Below are positions 1-5,396 of a stretch of 6,430 nt of DNA, piece after piece. How positions within the stretch are numbered: position 1 is the first letter of the stretch; every line of letters begins with the position of its first letter. The position numbers and the translations under genes are program-made. Origin of the DNA: JBHAEP01 sp041855665. GTDB taxonomy: Bacteria; Patescibacteriota; Saccharimonadia; Saccharimonadales; Saccharimonadaceae. The notes under the pieces are model-generated. The model saw nothing but the letters and a program-made list of their open reading frames with translations, was not told the DNA's origin and ran no database searches. Location: assembly GCA_041855665.1 (NCBI GenBank), contig JBHAEP010000057.1:1-6430 (forward strand). The letters run 5' to 3'.

Positions 1-850
1 CCAAGCCTTTTTTGCGGGCATTACCAAACATCCTAGAACTCATAGTTCCATTCAGAATATGGTTCAGGCAATACATAGCCTCTTTTTCCTCTTCGCTGAG
101 TTTACGATTTAGCATCATAGAGAACCCAAAAGTAAGATTGGAAGCTTCTTTTCGACGAATCAAAACTGGATTGGATTTTTTATAGACATCCAAAGTTTCC
201 TCAAAACGCTCACCTTCTGGTAAATCCCAAGACTCCAGATGACGGCGAATTGCGTCTTTACGCCCATCGAGTTTACCTGCTATAACAAATCGCATATTTG
301 CCAAAGTATGCGTCCGAGAATGATGCTCCTTTATGTCAGCTAGAGACACATTAGGAATCGTCTTTAGGCGTTGTGAATAAGTTAAAACATCTTCGCCCAG
401 AACCTGCTGGATTTTCGGCCAAAGAACTCGATTGTGATTATTTAGATAACCATTTAGTTCGTTTCGTACATTACCTTTTTCGGCTTGAAGTTCTTGATTA
501 TTAAATTTAGGCTTGCAAATCGCTACAGACTGCAAATCTAAAATCCTATCCCACTCAAAATCAGCACAAAAAGACTCATACACCATAGACAGATCGCTAG
601 TAAAAGCGTTATGGTAAGCACCGTTTTTAGTAAACTCTTGCTCGTAGTCATGTTCATTTTTGAAGCGCTCATTAGCGCCAAAAGCCATGTGCTCCATCAA
701 ATGAGCAGCTTCATACAAAGACTGGTCGCGAACATAACGGTTTCCAGCTCGAAACTGAAACTGGAAACTCATCACTGTCGCATCTGGCACATCTATCAAA
801 AGGCCACGCGCCCCACCCGGCAGCTGGATCTCTTCTACCGTATGACGCAT
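1..850 (-). CDS. M16 family (insulinase-like) zinc metallopeptidase, N-terminal part
   Basis: Partial gene: 283 codons from the ATG at 848-850 run without a stop to the window edge, so the C-terminus is missing. I read the protein by reverse-complementing the sequence. It carries the inverted zinc motif of family M16, HLMEH at residues 50-54, with H50 and H54 as zinc ligands and E53 as catalytic base. The third ligand is probably E131 in RNELN, 76 residues after H54, the spacing expected for M16. NAFTSD (81-86) matches the conserved segment after the zinc helix. No signal peptide is visible, so a cytoplasmic or membrane-associated enzyme that cuts peptides is likely. The start lies 3 bases after the secA stop, with only a weak GAAAG upstream, which suggests translational coupling to secA. 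M16 proteins are typically about 400-450 residues or paired repeats, so roughly a third or more is unseen. The substrate is unknown. Confidence 0.9.
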   Translation of the reverse strand, partial: MRHTVEEIQLPGGARGLLIDVPDATVMSFQFQFRAGNRYVRDQSLYEAAHLMEHMAFGANERFKNEHDYEQEFTKNGAYHNAFTSDLSMVYESFCADFEWDRILDLQSVAICKPKFNNQELQAEKGNVRNELNGYLNNHNRVLWPKIQQVLGEDVLTYSQRLKTIPNVSLADIKEHHSRTHTLANMRFVIAGKLDGRKDAIRRHLESWDLPEGERFEETLDVYKKSNPVLIRRKEASNLTFGFSMMLNRKLSEEEKEAMYCLNHILNGTMSSRMFGNARKKGL

Positions 851-853
851 AAA

Positions 854-3484
854 CTACTTTCGATTCTTTTTACGGTTTTGTCGCTGAGCCTTCTTTTTCT
901 TGCGAGCTAAGTTTTTAGCCTTGTTTTCTTGAGAAACAGTTTTAGCTTTTTTAACATTGGTAAACTCGCTGTCATGACCGCCTTCGCCTAGAGTGATTTC
1001 ATTTACACCCTTATCTGTAGCGCTTTCAGCCATTTTTGTTAGCTCTGTTGAATACTCGTCATCCTGACTTTCTTTCACCACAGCGTCATGTCGATGAACG
1101 CGGAATATAACACGCAAAACTTCTTCTTGAAGATTATCCTGTAGGCTATTAAATAGTTTTTGAGATTCAGAACGATACTCCACAAGCGGATCACGCTGTG
1201 CATAACCTCGCCAGTGAATTCCATCACGAAGGTGCTGCATGTTTTCAAGGTGCTGCATCCATAGAGCGTCAATAACGGCCATGTAGACTTCGCGCTCAAC
1301 CTTGCGCAAGTTATCACCTTCAAGCTCTTCCTCTTTGGCTTTGTAAAGTTTTTCAACTTCCTTTTTAGCCATCTCGAAACGAGCTTTATCTTTCTTTACT
1401 GCACCAATAGCCTTAATCTTCTTTGAAGGTAATGGGAAAATAGCCTCAAAAGCCTTCTCGAAGTCTGGATTATTTTTAGCAGGAACAACAGTCAAAGATT
1501 TAACTTTTTCAGATATTAAGCGCTCGATCTCGCTCTTGATATTTTCACCATCAAGAATCTTTCGTCGCATTAGATAAACAACTCGACGATGGCGATTTAT
1601 AACGTTGTCATATTGAACAACCTGCTTTCGACTATCAAAGTTGAAGCCTTCAACTCGCTTTTGTGCCGCCTCAAGAGTTTTACTGACGGCTTTTTGTTGA
1701 ATAGGAGTATCGTCATCAACTCCAAGCCTATCCATCAACATTCGAATTCGATCACCCTGGAAAATTCGCATCAAATCATCTTCAGTTGAAACATAGAACT
1801 GAGTTTCACCCGGATCTCCCTGACGACCAGATCGACCACGTAGCTGATTGTCAATACGACGTGATTCGTGACGCTCTGAACCGATTACGACTAAACCTCC
1901 AAGCTCTTTTACACCTTCGCCTAGTTTAATGTCAGTTCCACGACCAGCAATATTTGTTGCTAGAGTTACCGCACCCTTTTCTCCAGCACGAGCGACGATC
2001 GCAGCTTCTCGCTCGTTGTTTTTAGCATTCAAAAGATCATACTTAACACCTTCTTTATCGAGATATTCAGCAATTTGCTCGTTTTTAGCAATACTACCAG
2101 ACCCAACCAAAACTGGACGCCCAGCAGCATGATGCTCTTTGATGGCAGCAGCCACAGCCTTTAATTTGGCTTTTTCGGTTTTGAAAATTAAATCTTCTTT
2201 ATCAATTCGAGCCACAGGCTTATTTGAAGGAACTTGAATAACATCTAGTCCGTAAGTCTGATGGAACTCCTCGGCTTCAGTGAATGCGGTACCGGTCATT
2301 CCGCTCAATTTATCATAAAGCCTAAAGTAATTCTGGAATGAAGTAGTTGCAAGAGTCATACTCTCTTGAACTACCGGAACGCCTTCCTTAGCTTCAATAG
2401 CCTGATGAAGACCTTCGTTGTAGCGTCGACCATGCATTAGACGACCAGTATGTTCGTCAACAATAATAACTTCACCCTTGTTGTTTACAACATAATCTTT
2501 GTCGCGCTTAAACACAACCTGCGCACGCAAAGCTTGATTAATGTGATAAACACTACGGATATTTTCTGGGCTAAACAAAGTCTTAATGCCTAGCATTTTT
2601 TGAATCTTCTCGACTCCGTCATCCGTCAAAGATACTGATCGACGCTTTTCATCTAAAATATAGTCTTCTGGGACAAGCTTTGATGCGATCTTCGCAAACT
2701 GAACATAGCTTTCTGGATTTTCAGCAGCAGGAGCAGAAATGATTAACGGAGAACGAGCTTCGTCAATCAAAATACTGTCCACCTCGTCAACAATCGCAAA
2801 ATTTAATTCACGCTGGCGAATCATTTCAGCATCATCAACCATGTTGTCGCGAAGATAGTCAAAGCCAAATTCATTATTAGTTCCGTAAGTTATATCGGCA
2901 GCATAAGCTTCTTTGCGAGTTGCAGGACGAAGCTTGCGCATTTTTTCATCATCATGAGATTCATTGTCGTAATCTGGATCATAAACAAAAGAAACATCAG
3001 AGATAATAACACCAGTACTCATTCCCAAGAAATGATACAGTTCACCCATCCAACTAGCGTCACGCTGAGCTAGGTAATCGTTCACCGTAACTACGTGAAC
3101 ACCTTTTTCAGTCAAAGCGTTTAGGTAAGTCGGCAAAGTCGCAACCAAAGTCTTACCTTCACCGGTCTTCATTTCGGCAACATTACCTTCATGGAGAACA
3201 ATACCGCCCATTAGCTGAACATCGAAATGTCGCATCTTCAGAACGCGGTTTGAAGCCTCGCGAACTAACGCAAAAGCATCTGGCAAAATAGTATCTAAAG
3301 TAGTCTTTTTATTCTTTAACTTATCTTTCAATACTTTAGTCTGGGACGCCAATTCTTGGTCGTCCATTTTTTCATACTTCTTAGCAAGCGCGTTAATTTC
3401 TTGAACGCGTTTTTCTAATTGTTTAATAATCTTCTTTTGCGGATCTCCAAAAACCTTAGAGAGCGCCTTCTGTCGGTTTACCAT
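854..3484 (-). CDS. secA: Protein translocase ATPase SecA
   Basis: SecA is the ATP-driven motor that pushes unfolded preproteins through the SecYEG channel at the inner face of the membrane. The 876-residue length is normal for the family. Domains in order: NBD1 with Walker A at 105-112 (GEGKT) and Walker B DEVD at 233-236; the preprotein cross-linking domain at about 250-394; NBD2 at about 395-590 with TNIAGRGTD (510-518) and the arginine-finger segment QLRGRSGRQGD (547-557); then the helical scaffold and wing, with the two-helix finger near 735-790. Two oddities stand out: about 21 extra, largely acidic residues near 164-190, and a Lys/Arg-rich tail instead of the usual C-terminal cysteine zinc motif. 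The protein has no cysteine at all. The ATG at 3482-3484 is preceded by an in-frame TGA six codons upstream, so it is the only plausible start. It has its own promoter and is followed after 3 bases by the peptidase gene. Confidence 0.98.
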   Translation of the reverse strand: MVNRQKALSKVFGDPQKKIIKQLEKRVQEINALAKKYEKMDDQELASQTKVLKDKLKNKKTTLDTILPDAFALVREASNRVLKMRHFDVQLMGGIVLHEGNVAEMKTGEGKTLVATLPTYLNALTEKGVHVVTVNDYLAQRDASWMGELYHFLGMSTGVIISDVSFVYDPDYDNESHDDEKMRKLRPATRKEAYAADITYGTNNEFGFDYLRDNMVDDAEMIRQRELNFAIVDEVDSILIDEARSPLIISAPAAENPESYVQFAKIASKLVPEDYILDEKRRSVSLTDDGVEKIQKMLGIKTLFSPENIRSVYHINQALRAQVVFKRDKDYVVNNKGEVIIVDEHTGRLMHGRRYNEGLHQAIEAKEGVPVVQESMTLATTSFQNYFRLYDKLSGMTGTAFTEAEEFHQTYGLDVIQVPSNKPVARIDKEDLIFKTEKAKLKAVAAAIKEHHAAGRPVLVGSGSIAKNEQIAEYLDKEGVKYDLLNAKNNEREAAIVARAGEKGAVTLATNIAGRGTDIKLGEGVKELGGLVVIGSERHESRRIDNQLRGRSGRQGDPGETQFYVSTEDDLMRIFQGDRIRMLMDRLGVDDDTPIQQKAVSKTLEAAQKRVEGFNFDSRKQVVQYDNVINRHRRVVYLMRRKILDGENIKSEIERLISEKVKSLTVVPAKNNPDFEKAFEAIFPLPSKKIKAIGAVKKDKARFEMAKKEVEKLYKAKEEELEGDNLRKVEREVYMAVIDALWMQHLENMQHLRDGIHWRGYAQRDPLVEYRSESQKLFNSLQDNLQEEVLRVIFRVHRHDAVVKESQDDEYSTELTKMAESATDKGVNEITLGEGGHDSEFTNVKKAKTVSQENKAKNLARKKKKAQRQNRKKNRK

Positions 3485-3496
3485 ACCTATCTTTAT

Positions 3497-3501
3497 CCCT
3501 C
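3497..3501 (-). promoter_or_regulatory. Possible ribosome binding site of secA (GAGGG)
   Basis: GAGGG on the minus strand ends 12 bases before the secA ATG. This is a longer gap than ideal, but it is the only good purine-rich match to the 16S tail in the leader. A nearer AGG touches the start codon and is too close to work. Confidence 0.4.
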
Positions 3502-3534
3502 ACTTTAGACAATCAGTAATTAGTCTTTACAACT

Positions 3535-3563
3535 ATTATACCGTAAATGCTTGAATTCCAAAA
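3535..3563 (-). promoter_or_regulatory. Predicted promoter of secA
   Basis: A perfect TATAAT lies on the minus strand at 3535-3540. The -35 region is weak: TTTTGG at 3558-3563 gives a 17-base spacer, and TTGGAA at 3556-3561 matches TTGACA better but leaves only 15. The predicted start point is near 3528, giving a leader of about 44 bases. The promoter sits directly behind the hpf terminator, whose T-tract overlaps the -35 area, so secA and the peptidase form a separate transcription unit. Confidence 0.65.
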
Positions 3564-3564
3564 G

Positions 3565-3591
3565 AAAAACACGCCATTTTGACGTGTTTTT
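3565..3591 (-). terminator. Rho-independent terminator after hpf
   Basis: The inverted repeat AAAAACACG / CGTGTTTTT has 9 base pairs with a 9-base interior that can pair two more bases across one mismatch. On the minus strand it is followed by TTTTTCTTTT. It starts 21 bases after the hpf stop and before the secA promoter. The stem is AT-rich but well formed. Because it has A and T tracts on both sides it could work in either direction. Confidence 0.75.
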
Positions 3592-3612
3592 ATGATTAGA
3601 TTTTAAACTTAA

Positions 3613-3984
3613 TTATTTTTCGCGCTCATAGCTACGCTTAAAGCGGTCAAGAAGCTTGCGTTTTCCTACGTGAGGAATGGATGTTTCTTTGTATTTACGA
3701 AGTTGTTGGCTTAATTTAACTTCAACAATATCCACAGCCGCCAAAACATTCCCTGCTGATTCACCTGCAGTCAAAACCTTTTCTGGCAAGGTTATTTGAA
3801 TATCAACTTGGTATTTATTACCATGATCGGCGTTGATTTGATGAATTTTCACCTCCGCATGCGCCGATTTTTTGGCGTGCCGTGGAATCAATTTATCGAG
3901 TTTACCGATTTTTTTAGTGATGTATTTTCTACTAGAATCACTAATTTCGTAATTAACGCCTGTAATATTGATATTCTGAATCAT
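3613..3984 (-). CDS. hpf: Ribosome hibernation-promoting factor, short HPF/RaiA (YfiA) type
   Basis: This 123-residue protein fits the sigma-54 modulation / S30EA family, which binds the decoding centre of the 30S subunit and keeps idle ribosomes inactive. The order of predicted elements is the expected beta-alpha-beta-beta-beta-alpha: a first strand at 2-9 (IQNINITG), a basic helix at about 14-35, strands at about 40-49, 57-65 and 69-77, and a long helix at about 79-101 with VDIVEVKLSQQLRKYK. The lysines and arginines on the helices fit contact with rRNA. A basic extension (106-123, ending FKRSYEREK) follows. The second domain of long HPF, which joins two ribosomes directly, is absent, so this is the short class. 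The ATG has a strong ribosome binding site 5 bases upstream. The gene lies between serS and secA with its own promoter and terminator, and read-through from serS is also possible. Confidence 0.92.
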   Translation of the reverse strand: MIQNINITGVNYEISDSSRKYITKKIGKLDKLIPRHAKKSAHAEVKIHQINADHGNKYQVDIQITLPEKVLTAGESAGNVLAAVDIVEVKLSQQLRKYKETSIPHVGKRKLLDRFKRSYEREK

Positions 3985-3989
3985 AAAGA

Positions 3990-3996
3990 CCCCTTT
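3990..3996 (-). promoter_or_regulatory. Strong ribosome binding site of hpf (AAAGGGG)
   Basis: AAAGGGG on the minus strand stands 5 bases before the hpf ATG. It is close to the consensus AAAGGAGG and is the best Shine-Dalgarno sequence in the window. It shows that this organism uses Shine-Dalgarno initiation, in contrast to the neighbouring serS, where none is present. Confidence 0.8.
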
Positions 3997-4035
3997 CTGG
4001 AAACAAGCTGTTTAACCGTTATGGTTTACTCTTTT

Positions 4036-4064
4036 ATTATACTAAAGCTTGTCTCGACCAGCAA
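4036..4064 (-). promoter_or_regulatory. Predicted promoter of hpf inside the end of serS
   Basis: TATAAT (4036-4041) begins immediately after the serS TAG stop on the minus strand. TTGCTG (4059-4064) lies 17 bases upstream within the last serS codons and matches three of six -35 positions. The predicted start point is near 4029, giving a leader of about 45 bases. No terminator separates serS from hpf, so hpf probably receives both this transcript and read-through from serS. Confidence 0.65.
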
Positions 4065-5340
4065 GATATGGCTTCAAAACCTCCGGAACATTAACTGTTC
4101 CGTCTTCGTTTTGGTAGTTTTCCAAAATCGCAACCATGATTCGCCCTAATGCAAATGCCGTAGCGTCGTTAGTGTGAATCAACTCTAACTCACCACCATC
4201 TCGACGCACACGAGTATTCAATCGACGCGCCTGATAATCTGTCATGTAGTCGGCAGTGTGAGTTTCTCGGTATTTATCTTGCCCAGGAAGCCAAACTTCC
4301 ATATCAACACCGCGAGCATTTGGCTTACCAATATCGGCAGTACATTTTTGCAAAACTTGATATGGTAACTTTAGTTGATCTAGAAGCCATTTTTGAATCT
4401 CTACAAATAGCAGATGTTCGTTCATGCCATCTTCAGCAACAGTAAAACTTTCCATTTCGAGTTTGTCAAACTGATGCATACGAATAATACCTTCCATATC
4501 CTTGCCGTATGTTCCAGCCTCGCGACGGAAGCTTGTAGCGAATCCAATATAGCGAACCGGCAAATCTTTTTCATCAAAAACTTCACCGGCGTGCATTGAA
4601 CCAAGAACGTGCTCCGCGCTTCCCTGTAGCCAAAGTTCTTCGCCTTCGATTTTGTAGCGATCGTCGCTTGGCTGAAGTCGATCCATCTGATCATAAGGTT
4701 CGGTCTTAATCATCAAAGGTGGCAAAACTGGAGTAAAGGCCTTATCGCTAACCTTCAACCCTGCTCGTTCGGCGATAGATTTAATGATAGCTGAATCACT
4801 CAAGCTATTGATTACAAATTGCTGAATCGCCATCTCTAGCTTGACCATATCGCCCATTATATAGGCAAATCGACTGCCGGCAACTTTAGCGGCACGCTCT
4901 TTATCTAGCCAACCTCGAGCTTCAGCAATCTCTGCGTGATTTTTAGGTTTAAATCCAAAACTAGTCGGCTCACCAACTACTTCAGCTACCACATTCTCGT
5001 CTTCGCTAGCGCCAACCGGGACATCACTTGATGGCATATTTGGAACTAGTTTGATTAAATTCGTAAATTCTTCATCAACCTTCTTGAACTCAGATTCAAG
5101 GGCAGCAATACCTTCTTTAATTTCTCGACCTTCGTCTATCAAAGACTGCTCTGGTTTTCCGCCCTTCATTTTTGCTGAAATTTCATTACGCTTTGCTCGC
5201 AAAACATCCAAATCCTGCTGCAAAGTGCGTCGCTTTTGATCTATTTTAAGCAGCTGATCAATATTCACCTCGTAACCTTTGTGGCTAGCGGCTTCCTGAA
5301 CCAGCTGCGGATTTTCCCGAATAAAACGTATATCTAACAT
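4042..5340 (-). CDS. serS: Seryl-tRNA synthetase
   Basis: SerS is a class II synthetase that activates serine with ATP and loads it onto tRNA-Ser in the cytoplasm. The 432-residue length is usual. MLDIRFIRENPQLV is the typical family start. Residues about 25-105 form the antiparallel coiled-coil arm that grips the long variable arm of tRNA-Ser. The catalytic domain shows motif 2 (FRREAGTYGKD at 271-281 with IRMHQFDKLE at 286-295) and motif 3 (ALGR at 397-400, then ILENYQNEDG, ending VPEVLKPYL). Serine-pocket positions differ from E. coli: TAE is SAE (241-243), and the usual EISSCSN is ETHTADY (359-365). I chose the ATG at 5338-5340 over a TTG six codons upstream because the family begins at MLDI and because the upstream codons overlap the -10 box. 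No ribosome binding site is visible, so a leaderless mRNA is likely. Confidence 0.97.
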   Translation of the reverse strand: MLDIRFIRENPQLVQEAASHKGYEVNIDQLLKIDQKRRTLQQDLDVLRAKRNEISAKMKGGKPEQSLIDEGREIKEGIAALESEFKKVDEEFTNLIKLVPNMPSSDVPVGASEDENVVAEVVGEPTSFGFKPKNHAEIAEARGWLDKERAAKVAGSRFAYIMGDMVKLEMAIQQFVINSLSDSAIIKSIAERAGLKVSDKAFTPVLPPLMIKTEPYDQMDRLQPSDDRYKIEGEELWLQGSAEHVLGSMHAGEVFDEKDLPVRYIGFATSFRREAGTYGKDMEGIIRMHQFDKLEMESFTVAEDGMNEHLLFVEIQKWLLDQLKLPYQVLQKCTADIGKPNARGVDMEVWLPGQDKYRETHTADYMTDYQARRLNTRVRRDGGELELIHTNDATAFALGRIMVAILENYQNEDGTVNVPEVLKPYLAGRDKL

Positions 5341-5346
5341 AGCTTC

Positions 5347-5352
5347 ATTATA
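5347..5352 (-). promoter_or_regulatory. -10 box of serS, placed for a leaderless mRNA
   Basis: A perfect TATAAT on the minus strand is followed by exactly six bases (GAAGCT) and then the serS ATG. Counting the last T of the box as -7 puts +1 on the A of the start codon. No convincing -35 exists at 17-18 bases, where the terminator stem lies. The box sits between the preceding terminator and serS, the right place for the gene's own promoter. Confidence 0.6.
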
Positions 5353-5361
5353 CACCAAAAG

Positions 5362-5390
5362 AAAAATAGCTCCATAATAGAGCTATTTTT
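5362..5390 (-). terminator. Rho-independent terminator after the collagen-like gene
   Basis: The perfect 11-base-pair inverted repeat AAAAATAGCTC / GAGCTATTTTT encloses a 7-base loop (5373-5379). On the minus strand the stem ends in TTTTTCTTTT. It begins 6 bases after the stop of the collagen-like gene and finishes just before the serS promoter, so it isolates serS from upstream transcription. Its symmetry would allow use in both directions. Confidence 0.85.
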
Positions 5391-5396
5391 TAGATT

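Noticed and set aside
611..910. Plus-strand open frame of 99 codons
   Set aside because: It lies antisense across the junction of the peptidase and secA genes, both of which are strongly supported by family motifs, and it has no recognisable domain.
3485..3612. tRNA or small RNA gene in the widest intergenic gap
   Set aside because: The gap is fully explained by the hpf terminator, the secA promoter and leader, and no cloverleaf can be drawn.
4014..4026. Small inverted repeat AACC/GGTT in the hpf leader
   Set aside because: Only four base pairs with a mismatch beyond; too weak to call an operator or attenuator.
3796..4149. Plus-strand open frame of 117 codons
   Set aside because: It is antisense to hpf and the end of serS, covers their promoter and ribosome binding site, and shows no domain. 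It is a shadow of minus-strand coding.
5341..5358. TTG start giving SerS six extra residues
   Set aside because: The family begins at MLDI, the extra codons contain the -10 box, and no ribosome binding site precedes the TTG.
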